A DNA stretch of 64,000 nt. Source: an uncultured Planktomarina sp. (GTDB taxonomy: Bacteria; Pseudomonadota; Alphaproteobacteria; Rhodobacterales; Rhodobacteraceae). Below are positions 47,852-55,620 of the stretch, one piece after another. The notes under the pieces were generated by a model. It searched no databases. It saw nothing but the letters and a program-made list of their open reading frames with translations, and was not told where the DNA came from. Position numbers and translations under genes: made by a program. The stretch lies in assembly GCA_943788425.1 (NCBI GenBank), contig CALSQF010000010.1, positions 62,001-126,000 of the forward strand, given 5' to 3'. Every line of letters begins with the position of its first letter. Position 1 is the first letter of the stretch.

Positions 47852-49324
47852 TCAATAAACCGCCGTCCAATCCGGCACCCAATCTTCCCATAACGGCTTG
47901 CCCTTAAATTTCCGAAACAATTCCAGCTCGGTGAGATGCCTCTGGCTTGGTGGTCCAGAATAGTGGTCTTGTTGTAGCTCCACCGGATTATCAGGATGCG
48001 GTTCTTGCTCGATCACATCAAAATATTCGGTAGTGTGTTCAACTACAGGGTGTGTCACGCCTGTAACCTCTTCGAAGGCGGCTTGCATTTCTTGATACAG
48101 AAAATGGTCATAGCCGAACGGCACGATATAACTGTCGTGGACCGTGAGAATTGGGCATTTATAGACGCAGGTGAATTTTTCAATCAGCTTCTCCGTGATT
48201 TGACTGTCAACATACATAAGATCAATCCCAGCTCCTGAAGCTAACTTGTGGGCAATTGGTTCGTGCTTTTGAGCAAGCTGCTGCAACATGGCTGATAGCT
48301 GTCCATCAGTCATTTTCTTTTCTGGACTGCCGGTTACTGACTGAGACCTAAAGGCTTTGAAGGCTTTCTTTGTGTCATCTGAATTGATGGCTGTCAGCAG
48401 TAGAAGTTTGGCTGCAGCCCTAAGGTCAACATCAGGATCAATGTCATTGATGCCATGCAATTCGTAGGGATCTTCATTTACCTCAGCCCAATAGTTGATC
48501 CCCTCCTGCGCATACAAAATAACAATGTGTAGGCCCGAGAAATCTATCTCAGCTGTCATGATCCCATCGAATTGAATTTTCTTCCGGTAGTTTTTCGGAC
48601 ATCTTTGCCACCAACCACCATAGAACCTTCCGCCCTGATCCCATCTGGAGTTGTTAAAGATACGTCTGACCCTTTTATCCTGCTGGTTGATCTGAAGACG
48701 CATTTTCTTTTTGCCATCACCAATTGTCAAAACTGATGTCTCAAGATCGTAAATGTCGATGTGGGTTTGCTCCAAAATTTTGATGTAATCGAGCAAGACG
48801 GATCTCATCCTCTTGGTCTCAGACGTGTCTGAGTATTCTTGCGCATCTTTGGATTCATTCCGTAAGACGATCGGCTCCCAGTCTTCGTGATAGGATATAT
48901 AGAATTGGTTGAATCTAGCTTTCTCAAAAAGAGTTATCAATTTTTCTGAGGCCCATAGGCGAGACTGAAATCCAATACCACTTTCCCTGTCATTGAATCC
49001 TAATTGTTGACCGATCACCCCATTTGCGATCAATGAGTCAACAATACTAATGATCTTCTTACTGATGTGCAGCTCGTTATATCGAGATCTAGCTTTGTAG
49101 GCGTTATTGTCTCTGCTGAACATCAGCATCAATACAGGGTCGGCACACCAGGCCACATAAAGATCAAGTAGGATCACCTTCACCAGCTTCTTGCTGATCC
49201 GAGAATTTCCATTAATAGATTGGAGATCAGTGAAGACATGGCCTACTAAGTCATTCACCTCAGGATATTCTGACCACCTGTGGACATCTAAAGGTCTGGC
49301 ATTGGCATAGTCTATTTCTGTCAT
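47852..49324 (-). CDS. Uncharacterised protein with family-A polymerase-like motifs
   Basis: A 490-residue protein without an assigned function. A central segment reads GRFYGGWWQRCPKNYRKK, then AEIDFSGLHIVILYA with D261, R302-x3-K306 in DLRAAAKLLLLTAINSD, and later ILTVHDSYIVPF with H396-D397. These match the layout of palm motif A (DYS), the O-helix RxxxK and motif C (HD) of family-A DNA polymerases and T7-type RNA polymerases, but the protein lacks an exonuclease domain and is much shorter. The N-terminal ~200 residues show no known domain. Convergent with the RTX protease, with 9 bases between the stops. Polymerase function is inference. Confidence 0.6.
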   Translation of the reverse strand: MTEIDYANARPLDVHRWSEYPEVNDLVGHVFTDLQSINGNSRISKKLVKVILLDLYVAWCADPVLMLMFSRDNNAYKARSRYNELHISKKIISIVDSLIANGVIGQQLGFNDRESGIGFQSRLWASEKLITLFEKARFNQFYISYHEDWEPIVLRNESKDAQEYSDTSETKRMRSVLLDYIKILEQTHIDIYDLETSVLTIGDGKKKMRLQINQQDKRVRRIFNNSRWDQGGRFYGGWWQRCPKNYRKKIQFDGIMTAEIDFSGLHIVILYAQEGINYWAEVNEDPYELHGINDIDPDVDLRAAAKLLLLTAINSDDTKKAFKAFRSQSVTGSPEKKMTDGQLSAMLQQLAQKHEPIAHKLASGAGIDLMYVDSQITEKLIEKFTCVYKCPILTVHDSYIVPFGYDHFLYQEMQAAFEEVTGVTHPVVEHTTEYFDVIEQEPHPDNPVELQQDHYSGPPSQRHLTELELFRKFKGKPLWEDWVPDWTAVY

Positions 49325-49406
49325 GATATCTCATAATATTGTTTATTATTAATACCTTGAATAAGATATAAAGATATATAAATCAATAGAATAACCAGCA
49401 TATTTC

Positions 49407-49608
49407 ATGCTATTATTACATAACTCAGACGTTTTTATTACTTGGGAGATTTTCAAAGGGCGAATTGTAGTTAACACCTTAAGTGCTGACCGCACTGGCA
49501 CAGACCAAATATATATGACGGGTACGGATGGGGTGGCCCATATGGGATAGTATTAAGATTGAGCAAAAGTGGTTCGCAAAAGTTTTCACCAAACGGGGCA
49601 TCAAGTGA
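49407..49608 (+). pseudogene. Short frameshifted gene, copy 1 of a duplicated tail
   Basis: An open frame from ATG 49407 encodes 47 residues (MLLLHNSDVFITWEIFKGRI, ending GTDGVAHMG) and stops at 49550. Skipping one base (T at 49548) continues the protein as SIKIEQKWFAKVFTKRGIK to the stop at 49608. A related tail (GVAHMGSVEIYPKCLAKVFT, then KRGIK) occurs at 51658-51747. The match in two places argues that the frame was once coding. It may be a whole small protein of about 66 residues or the end of a larger one; the family is unknown. Confidence 0.5.
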
Positions 49609-49656
49609 TTATTTGTTATCACGCATTTGGCCCACACCGTGGCATACGTAGGGATA
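49530..49656. repeat. Imperfect ~126-bp direct repeat, copy 1
   Basis: Matches 51670-51795 at roughly three quarters of positions by eye. The best-kept block is GGGGCATCAAGTGATTATTT and the 50 bases after it. The match covers the tail of one frame and the first 17 or so codons of a second frame that opens with GTG overlapping the TGA stop. Confidence 0.65.
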
Positions 49657-49701
49657 AGTCATGCGGAGTTACAGCAAAAGGGTCAGTCAGAATTTAACAC
49701 A

Positions 49702-49848
49702 TCACCTGTCCATTTCGTTTTCAAAGAAATTGTAAGCGAAAAATAATAAAACAGCACTGAGCATGAGGACTGAACTACCAGCTAAAGCTAGGGCAAGTTC
49801 GAGCAGACTTAGGTTTAAATCGCTTCCCAATATGGACTTCCAACTCAT
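49702..49848 (-). CDS. Small single-pass membrane protein (48 aa)
   Basis: A 48-codon frame starting MSWKSILGSDLNLSLLELAL, with one hydrophobic helix (ALALAGSSVLMLSAVLLFFA) and a short charged tail (FFENEMDR). GGAG lies 7 bases before the ATG at 49848. No homologue family is known to me. The membrane helix and the good ribosome site make it more likely than chance. The overlapping + strand frame is not supported. Lies in the middle of the island. Confidence 0.5.
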   Translation of the reverse strand: MSWKSILGSDLNLSLLELALALAGSSVLMLSAVLLFFAYNFFENEMDR

Positions 49849-50049
49849 GTGCACACTCCTAACTCGGACCAGCTTGAAAGCTGAACGCTATTTTGTATCT
49901 AGCTTTAAATTATATTTTATGATTTTAGTCAACGAATACATATGTATACCAGCTGGACGTCAAATGCCCTGGAATGTATTTGGAGTGCGAGCATTCTTTA
50001 CAATGCAGTGAATTAAAGTGATTATTTATAAAAGTCGGAGGGGGCAAAA

Positions 50050-50430
50050 ATGAGATTAATTTGTATATTTTTCACCGTTTTTTTTTCGCAAAGCGCAAAT
50101 GCACAAATTAAAGAAGTTCGTCTAAAAACACTTTTATCCATTTGTGAGACAGCTCAGTCTACCAATGATCTTGGTACAATAAAAAATATTGCTAATCAGC
50201 TCAAAGATGAGCCGTTACAATCAAATCATATATTGGCATCAAGAATGAGGATCTGTCTTTCAGCAGCGAATGGTGGTGAAACAACAAAAATTAATGCTGA
50301 AGGTTTAGTTAAATCAATCGCAGAGAAAATGTTAGCAATTGAAAGCGATTGTAATGCACTTTTGGAAATTGCTCCCAATGTAGCATTAGATAATAAGACA
50401 TGCAGAACAATATTTATTTCAAACAACTAG
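50050..50430 (+). CDS. Small secreted hypothetical protein
   Basis: A 126-residue protein with a clear signal peptide (MRLICIFFTVFFSQSANAQ, cleavage after residue 18 or 19) and a mature helical domain containing four Cys (as in SICETAQS, MRICLSAAN, SDCNALLE and NKTCRTIF), which could form disulfides in the periplasm. A strong site GGAGGGGG precedes the ATG. Not recognised as any family. AT-rich island cargo. Confidence 0.65.
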   Translation: MRLICIFFTVFFSQSANAQIKEVRLKTLLSICETAQSTNDLGTIKNIANQLKDEPLQSNHILASRMRICLSAANGGETTKINAEGLVKSIAEKMLAIESDCNALLEIAPNVALDNKTCRTIFISNN

Positions 50431-50637
50431 GCCCAAAGATCGAACTCTCCATCTTCTGACGTCAAAAATTCGGCTGACCTGGGGCCGCCGTAAGCCACAT
50501 TTGGGCCTGGAGGCAGCGAGAGGTACCGCTATTGTCGTAGGATAAACCTGGCCCACTATATGCTAATCATGAATCTTAAGCTTCCGATAGGTGGCTTGAG
50601 CCGGGTCTCGGCAAAGCTTAAGCTTGCGGGCATCATA
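50431..50637. other. Gap with possible remnants and a hairpin
   Basis: 207 bases between the secreted-protein gene and the Sel1 gene. On the minus strand a ~30-codon open stretch ends PGPNVAYGGPRSAEFLTSED (then GEFDLWA and a stop) at about 50430, which reads like a protein tail but has no start. CTTAAGCTT near 50577 and AAGCTTAAG near 50616 could form a hairpin. Nothing certain. Confidence 0.3.
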
Positions 50638-51360
50638 CTAGTAATCACATTCTAAAAAATTGGTTTCTAGGCACTTTATTGCCATACTATTAGCTAATGC
50701 AACTTCGTCTAGAGCCATTTCTGCAGCAAGTTCTTCTTGTTCTTTTAGTGCTAAGGCCATGCCATTCTCTGCCGATATTTGAAACCACATGTGTGCTTTT
50801 ATTCTATCTTGTTGAACACCAAGGCCATTACTATACATCGTCCCAATCATTTTTTGTGCGTAGGGATCGCCGCTTTGAGCTACTGTAGTGTACAAGTCCA
50901 AAGCTTTTTTGTAGTCTTGAGGTACTCCAGAGCCATGGTAATGTAATATGGCTAAGCGCCACTGAGCTGGAATATAACCCTCATCTGCAGCTAGCGTGTA
51001 CCAATTAGCTGCTTCAACATCATCCTGATCAAAGCCTTGGCCTTGGCTGTGCATTAACCCAAGAAAAAATCTCGCAACGTTGTTTCCTTCTGTTGCGAGT
51101 TCTTGCCATTGGTCAACAGCAACCTGATATTCGTTATTTTTGTAGGCAGCCCAGGCAATATTTAGTTTTTTTAGGACTTCTCGTTTTTCTTGTAAGGCGA
51201 TCACCTTATTCATGCGCTCTTCAGAGTTTTTCAACTTTTTAGAATTCACTGTTTTTTGTTCTGTCTCTGCTTTCTCTTCAGAGTGACTGTCCGCATGAAC
51301 AACGGAAGTAAAAAATGCAAAAATGGCCGCTTGAATTATAAATTTTATCATCACTCGCAT
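50638..51360 (-). CDS. Sel1-repeat secreted protein
   Basis: About 240 residues: signal peptide (MIKFIIQAAIFAFFTSVVHA), a charged coiled stretch rich in Glu and Lys, then four or so Sel1/TPR-like repeats (NVARFFLGLMHSQGQGFDQD, YIPAQWRLAILHYHGSGVPQ, DPYAQKMIGTMYSNGLGVQQ). Sel1 proteins are scaffolds for protein-protein contacts in the periplasm. In-frame ATGs at 51360 and 51351 and a TTG at 51378 are possible starts. Island cargo with no obvious partner. Confidence 0.8.
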   Translation of the reverse strand: MRVMIKFIIQAAIFAFFTSVVHADSHSEEKAETEQKTVNSKKLKNSEERMNKVIALQEKREVLKKLNIAWAAYKNNEYQVAVDQWQELATEGNNVARFFLGLMHSQGQGFDQDDVEAANWYTLAADEGYIPAQWRLAILHYHGSGVPQDYKKALDLYTTVAQSGDPYAQKMIGTMYSNGLGVQQDRIKAHMWFQISAENGMALALKEQEELAAEMALDEVALANSMAIKCLETNFLECDY

Positions 51361-51657
51361 CTTCCATCGCCTGTTCAAACCTAATGCCTGATAAGATGAC
51401 CGATAGATAATACAAATTCAAAGCTAAAAATACTCGCAAATCGATTTTAACTATTTCTAGTAAGGTTTCTGGTATCCGTTGTTTCATATCTAGGGCATAG
51501 AGAGGTATGATTAATCAGACCAATGCACAGTCACTTATTAAAAATATATTATCATAAAATGAATAAGGAGGCTGCTGCTTACGACCAGAGGTGCCGCTAA
51601 CGGCATCACTCTAATTAACACCCACTGAACTCAATGCAATTGAGCAAATAAACATAA

Positions 51658-51747
51658 TCGGTTCTGTTGGGGTGGCGCATATGGGCAGCGTTGAGATTTA
51701 TCCAAAGTGTTTAGCGAAGGTTTTTACAAAGCGGGGCATCAAGTGAT
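51658..51747 (+). pseudogene. Copy 2 of the short-gene tail
   Basis: Open from just after a TAA, this frame reads SGSVGVAHMGSVEIYPKCLA then KVFTKRGIK and TGA. It matches copy 1 (49407-49608) in GVAHMGS, in the first residues of the next part, and fully in AKVFTKRGIK. Upstream the frame is broken relative to copy 1. So this is a decayed second copy. Confidence 0.5.
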
Positions 51748-51795
51748 TATTTGTTGTCACACATTTGGTCCACATCGTGACACACATCGGGATAT
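51670..51795. repeat. Imperfect ~126-bp direct repeat, copy 2
   Basis: Partner of 49530-49656. Same block GGGGCATCAAGTGATTATTT and the following conserved codons. It lies about 95 bases before attR. Confidence 0.65.
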
Positions 51796-51889
51796 ATCGT
51801 GGTCAATTCCCGTATTGACGGGCAGTTATAATTGTGGAAATCTTGGTGGAGGAATTCTTTAAGTTACTGAAAATATGTTTCTAACCGTT

Positions 51890-51950
51890 CAGCGTTGAGG
51901 TCGCTGTGAGGTAACACTCGTGGGGGGGCGAGTCCCCCCGACCGCACCAA
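51890..51950 (+). repeat. attR: partial copy of the tRNA-Leu 3' part
   Basis: 61 bases repeating tRNA-Leu from the anticodon stem through CCA, with TT changed to GG in the TpsiC loop (GGGGGTTCGAG to GGGGGGGCGAG). It lacks the acceptor 5' side and D arm, so it is not a functional tRNA. It marks the right end of the island. Confidence 0.9.
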
Positions 51951-52214
51951 CATATCCTCTCGGCAGGGCATCCTTTGGGCGTAGAGCGGTTGGTGGGTTG
52001 GGCAAAATCACTGCTCTGGTCGAATTGGCTGGAGGTTACGGCGCGATTTAAACTTTATCTATTATTCTACGCTCTTGTGTTTGATGCACCGTGAGATTTG
52101 TCGCAAAGGTGCCTGATTTTTTACAAGTCAGCGGGGCAATTCACATCTTAACTTGCCATAAACCTTCCACACTGACATATGTGAAAGGATAACACAGTTA
52201 AGAAAGGGAATAAT

Positions 52215-52343
52215 ATGTTTAAAATTGGATCCATGCTTCTTGTATGTGCGACCCTCGCTTTGTCCGCATGCTCCGCAACAAATGGTGTTGGCGGCAGTTC
52301 CGCGCGCACGGTTGCAGCTGAACCGACAATGAACAAAATGTAA
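52215..52343 (+). CDS. Small lipoprotein (42 aa)
   Basis: A 42-residue peptide MFKIGSMLLVCATLALSACS followed by a short hydrophilic tail. The lipobox LSAC places Cys19 as the lipidated residue, so the mature peptide has 24 residues. GGGA lies before the ATG and a hairpin follows the stop. It resembles small entericidin-like lipoproteins in size only. Just outside the island's right end; the ~260 bases between attR and this gene hold nothing else I can identify. Confidence 0.7.
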   Translation: MFKIGSMLLVCATLALSACSATNGVGGSSARTVAAEPTMNKM

Positions 52344-52386
52344 TAAGCCACGAAGCAAGCACCTGCTTGCCTCTTTAGAACTGCGC

Positions 52387-52414
52387 ATTTTAGCCCGTTT
52401 CGGTGGGCTAAAAT
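52387..52414. terminator. Hairpin terminator after the small lipoprotein gene
   Basis: Perfect 10-bp stem ATTTTAGCCC / GGGCTAAAAT with an 8-base loop, 44 bases after the lipoprotein stop and before the convergent sulfatase stop. Weak T tracts on either side, so it may serve both directions. A second small hairpin (GCAAGCA / TGCTTGC) lies between. Confidence 0.6.
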
Positions 52415-52477
52415 AGCCTGCATATAAATACCAATCCTGTGAGCTGACGGGGTCACCCGTCGACGGGCATGCCCTGG

Positions 52478-54136
52478 TCAGCCATCATCTGGCCGCGTCA
52501 CGGTTTTGCCAGTCACTGAACCGCGATATTTCGACAATAATTCTGCATCCACCTCGGTTCCATCGGCCAAGAAGGGCAATATTCCGCGCCGAAGCGAGAG
52601 GCCGCGCATGGCTTTGATATCATCATCTGATTTGGTCACCCTTTGGCTCATCCGCCGGCCCCATTCCGCGAGCTTGCTATAGAGCTGTTCAATTTCTGCT
52701 TGGTGCCCATCGCCCTTAGCCAGGTCGATAAACTCGTCGGGATCGGTTTGTAGATCAAACAACATTGGGCGAAAGCCACCTTCTGCATGCATCAGTTTAA
52801 AGCGCCCGTCAAAGACCATGTACAGGCGCGCATCTCGGGGTTCCAGACCGAGTTTCACGGCCTGCGACGTGGCCGAATAGTCATATTCGCTGATCGCAAA
52901 GGAGCGCCATTCCGGGTGTTCTCCGTGCAGCCAGGGGATCAAGCTTCGGCCCTCAATGATATGATCTGGCAGTTTTCCGCCTGCGGCGTCGACAAAGGTT
53001 GCGGCCAGATCAATAGATTCCACGAGCGCGTCGCAGGTCGTGCCACGGGTTGGGTCTGCCGCGGGACGTGGGTCATAGATGATCATCGGAATTTTCGCCG
53101 ACGCGTCATGAAAGAGGTCTTTCTCGCCGAGCCAATGGTCACCCAAGTAATCCCCGTGATCCGATGTCAGCACGATCATAGTATCCTCGAGGCGGCCTTT
53201 GTCTTCGAGATAGGTCAGCAGCCGGCCCAGCTGGTCATCGCATTGTTTGATCAATCCCATATAGGCGGGGATCACCTTTTGGCGGACCTCTTCTTTTTGG
53301 AAGGCTTGAGCGATCTTATTGCCCTGATAGGCGCCAAATACTGGATGAGGGTCATCTTGCTCCATCGCGTGGCGCGTGGCTGGCGGCACATGGCGGGCGT
53401 CATACATATTGTGGTAGGGCGCAGGTACTATATAGGGCCAATGCGGCTTGATATAGCTGACATGGGCCATCCAAGGGGTCGCTTTGTCCCGTGTTTCCAT
53501 GAACTCGATCGTTTTGCTGGTTAACCAAGGCGTTTCGCTGTGCTCTTCGGCAATATTGGCTGGTTTATCGGCATTTGTGAAAATCCAACCGCTGGCAATC
53601 TCGTTGCCGTCTACCCCGGCATTGGCAAAATCAGCCCAAGGGTTTTCTGATTGGTAGCCTTGGGATTTGAGATATTCATTATACGGTGAGCGTTTTTCGT
53701 CATAGAATCCATCAGGACCGTAAGCCCAAAGCCCATCGTCCCTGATCCAAGTGTCAAAGCCGCATTCAGCCTGACGCGCTCCAATCACGCTGTCGGGGCT
53801 GAGCCCCAGTCTCGCCATGCCTGCGGCATCGGCTTTCATATGGGTTTTGCCGATCAGACAGCAGTCCATGCCGGAGTTGCGCAGGTGATCGCCCATTGTC
53901 ATTTCGCCAACCCTGAGCGGGAATCCGTTCCACTGCGCCCCGTGGGATGAGGCGTATCGACCGGTATAAAAACACATGCGCGAGCCACCGCATATTGGTG
54001 ATTGTACATAGGCATTGGTAAAACGGACGCCCATGGCGGCCACGCGATCAAAATTTGGCGTGTGCAAATGCGGATGGCCGGCACAGGACAGGTAGTCAAA
54101 GCGCAGTTGGTCATACATGATGAACAAAATATTCAT
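52478..54136 (-). CDS. Sulfatase-superfamily hydrolase (arylsulfatase/phosphonate monoester hydrolase type)
   Basis: A 552-residue cytosolic-looking alkaline phosphatase-fold enzyme hydrolysing a sulfate or phosphonate/phosphate ester. Metal-binding regions: MNILFIMYDQLRFDYLS (D9) and LTSDHGDYLGDHWLGEKD; YIKPHWPYIVPAPYHNMY is typical of the family. The activating motif is ICGGSRMCFYTGRY with C49-G-G-S-R53, where the formylglycine consensus CxPxR has Gly for Pro at position 51. The substrate is unknown. Convergent with the small lipoprotein gene; on the opposite strand from the OYE gene across a 327-base gap. Confidence 0.85.
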   Translation of the reverse strand: MNILFIMYDQLRFDYLSCAGHPHLHTPNFDRVAAMGVRFTNAYVQSPICGGSRMCFYTGRYASSHGAQWNGFPLRVGEMTMGDHLRNSGMDCCLIGKTHMKADAAGMARLGLSPDSVIGARQAECGFDTWIRDDGLWAYGPDGFYDEKRSPYNEYLKSQGYQSENPWADFANAGVDGNEIASGWIFTNADKPANIAEEHSETPWLTSKTIEFMETRDKATPWMAHVSYIKPHWPYIVPAPYHNMYDARHVPPATRHAMEQDDPHPVFGAYQGNKIAQAFQKEEVRQKVIPAYMGLIKQCDDQLGRLLTYLEDKGRLEDTMIVLTSDHGDYLGDHWLGEKDLFHDASAKIPMIIYDPRPAADPTRGTTCDALVESIDLAATFVDAAGGKLPDHIIEGRSLIPWLHGEHPEWRSFAISEYDYSATSQAVKLGLEPRDARLYMVFDGRFKLMHAEGGFRPMLFDLQTDPDEFIDLAKGDGHQAEIEQLYSKLAEWGRRMSQRVTKSDDDIKAMRGLSLRRGILPFLADGTEVDAELLSKYRGSVTGKTVTRPDDG

Positions 54137-54463
54137 GGTGGATCTATGCCCCTTTACGGCAATTTTTGCGCCGGATGTTGATTCTAATAGTAAGAGTGCC
54201 GCGTTCCAGTCGCCAGGGCAAACGTGTTGTTTAAATCCCGCTTAATAACCGGAGGCTTTGCCTGCCCCTGTGCAGTTGCGGCCGATCATTCACTCAGAAA
54301 GGGGGCTGAAGCAAAGGAGATTGTGCCAACTGGGGGCGCATGGTCCTTAGGCGACACAGGGGCAATATCGATTTGCTATTTGCATCTTAATTTGCAAGCT
54401 GTTGGCACTCGCCGATTTGTACAATTGGGAGAGTACAATCCATGCAAAAGGAGCACAATCCAT
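54137..54463. other. 327-base divergent gap, no gene found
   Basis: Separates the divergent sulfatase and OYE genes. The OYE frame is open back to 54224, but the added 80 residues do not look like the family. A short near-repeat, GAGTACAATCCATGCAAAAG and GAGCACAATCCATATG, lies at the OYE ribosome site. No operator is clear. Confidence 0.4.
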
Positions 54464-55594
54464 ATGGCTAGCCAATTATTTTCATCCATTACTCTGGCCG
54501 GCATTGAGCTGCGCAACAGGATCATCGTGGCGCCCATGTGCCAGTATAGTGCCGATGAAGGGGCCGCGACGGATTGGCATTTGATGCACCTGGGGCAATA
54601 TGCGGTCTCTGGCGTTGGCTTAATTATCACCGAAGCGGTGGGTGTAGAAATGGCTGGCCGGATTTCACCCGGTTGTTTGAGCCTTTGCACAGATGCCCAA
54701 GAAGCTGGTCTGAAACGCGTGGTCGAGTTTTGCCAAACATTCGGCAATACCACCATGGGGATTCAGTTGAGCCATGCGGGCCGCAAGGGCTCGACGGATC
54801 TGCCTTGGCTTGGCGGCAAACCCATTGCCGCTGCTGATCCAAGAGGTTGGGCCACAGAAGCCCCGTCAGCCACGCCCTATGCGCCTGATGGCTGGGAAAC
54901 CCCAGCGGCCTTAGACGAGGCCGGGCTGGCGCGCATCAAGGCGGCTTTCGTCGATGCGGCTATTCGGGCAGATCGCATTGGGTTTGAGGTGGCTGAGTTG
55001 CATGCGGCGCATGGGTATCTTTTGCATCAATTTCTCTCCCCTTTGAGCAATCTGCGCAGGGATGCCTATGGCGGCAGCTTGGAAAATAGAATGCGCTTCC
55101 CACTTGAGGTTTTCGATGCTGTAGCCGAAGTTTGGCCCAAGCATAAGGCCCTTGGCGTGCGGTTTTCAGCGACCGATTGGGTGGCGCGTTCCAGTTGGGA
55201 TGTTGCAGAATCTACCCGTTTCGCAGCTGCGTTGAATGCTCATGGCTGTGACTTCATTGATGTCTCCAGCGCAGGCAATTCGCCTGAGCAAAATATCGAG
55301 GTTGGACCCGGTTATCAGACTGGATTTGCAGCAGAAATTCGTCGTGAGACGGGTCTGCCCACCATGGCTGTTGGGCAAATTACTGAGCCGCACCAGGCAG
55401 AGACGTTGATCCGCTCGGGGCAGGCGGATATGGTGGCGCTTGCGCGTGGCATGCTCAACAACCCGCGTTGGGCCTGGCATGCGGCGGAGGCATTGAATGC
55501 TGAGGCCGCTTATGCGCCGCAATATATGCGCTCTAACAAAGCGCTGCGCGGCCTGCCCATTCCGGGCAACCCGCCTGTTGCGGTGAAAAAGTAA
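54464..55594 (+). CDS. Old yellow enzyme family NADPH dehydrogenase (YqjM/NamA type)
   Basis: FMN enzyme that reduces activated C=C bonds of enones with NADPH. 376 residues from the ATG at 54464. YqjM-specific active-site residues are present: C26 and Y28 in APMCQYSA, the substrate His pair in ELHAAHGYLLHQFLSPLSNL, and GGSLENRMRFPLEVFDAV. AAAAGGAG precedes the start. The physiological substrate is unknown. It is convergent with the idnD-like gene. Confidence 0.9.
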   Translation: MASQLFSSITLAGIELRNRIIVAPMCQYSADEGAATDWHLMHLGQYAVSGVGLIITEAVGVEMAGRISPGCLSLCTDAQEAGLKRVVEFCQTFGNTTMGIQLSHAGRKGSTDLPWLGGKPIAAADPRGWATEAPSATPYAPDGWETPAALDEAGLARIKAAFVDAAIRADRIGFEVAELHAAHGYLLHQFLSPLSNLRRDAYGGSLENRMRFPLEVFDAVAEVWPKHKALGVRFSATDWVARSSWDVAESTRFAAALNAHGCDFIDVSSAGNSPEQNIEVGPGYQTGFAAEIRRETGLPTMAVGQITEPHQAETLIRSGQADMVALARGMLNNPRWAWHAAEALNAEAAYAPQYMRSNKALRGLPIPGNPPVAVKK

Positions 55595-55620
55595 AAGCCT
55601 CAACCGCGGTTTGGGCGGGC

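Larger units (their letters stand above)
49325..49701. other. Non-coding gap with a decayed reading frame
   Basis: 377 bases upstream of the polymerase-like gene. The first 80 bases are very AT-rich (ATATAAAGATATATAAATC type) and probably hold promoters. The rest includes the broken small frame at 49407-49608 and the start of a second short frame. No RNA gene, iterons or origin could be seen. Confidence 0.5.
51361..51889. other. Gap before attR: promoter region and repeat copy 2
   Basis: 529 bases without an intact gene. The AT-rich first part (to about 51570) probably holds the Sel1 gene's promoter. The second copy of the short-gene tail lies at 51658-51747. From 51748 a frame opening with GTG (51744) runs about 40 codons. 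Nothing else could be identified. Confidence 0.5.
44640..51950 (+). mobile_element. tRNA-Leu genomic island of about 7.2 kb
   Basis: Bounded by 61-bp direct repeats of the tRNA-Leu 3' part, with a tyrosine integrase next to attL. The interior is visibly richer in A and T than the flanks and has looser gene spacing. Cargo: RTX metalloprotease, family-A polymerase-like protein, a 48-residue membrane protein, a small secreted protein, a Sel1 protein and relics. There are no conjugation, phage structural or replication-initiation genes, so it is a small integrative element or a decayed satellite. Confidence 0.88.

Noticed and set aside
49763..50011. 82-codon frame on the + strand in the island
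   Set aside because: It overlaps a minus-strand frame with a better ribosome site and a clear membrane helix, and its own protein has no recognisable pattern.
51890..51950. A second tRNA-Leu gene
   Set aside because: Only the 3' part is present; the acceptor 5' strand and D arm are missing, so it is the attR copy.
54224..54463. N-terminal extension of the OYE gene by 80 codons
   Set aside because: The family N-terminus and the conserved Cys26/Tyr28 spacing fit the ATG at 54464, which also has a good ribosome site.
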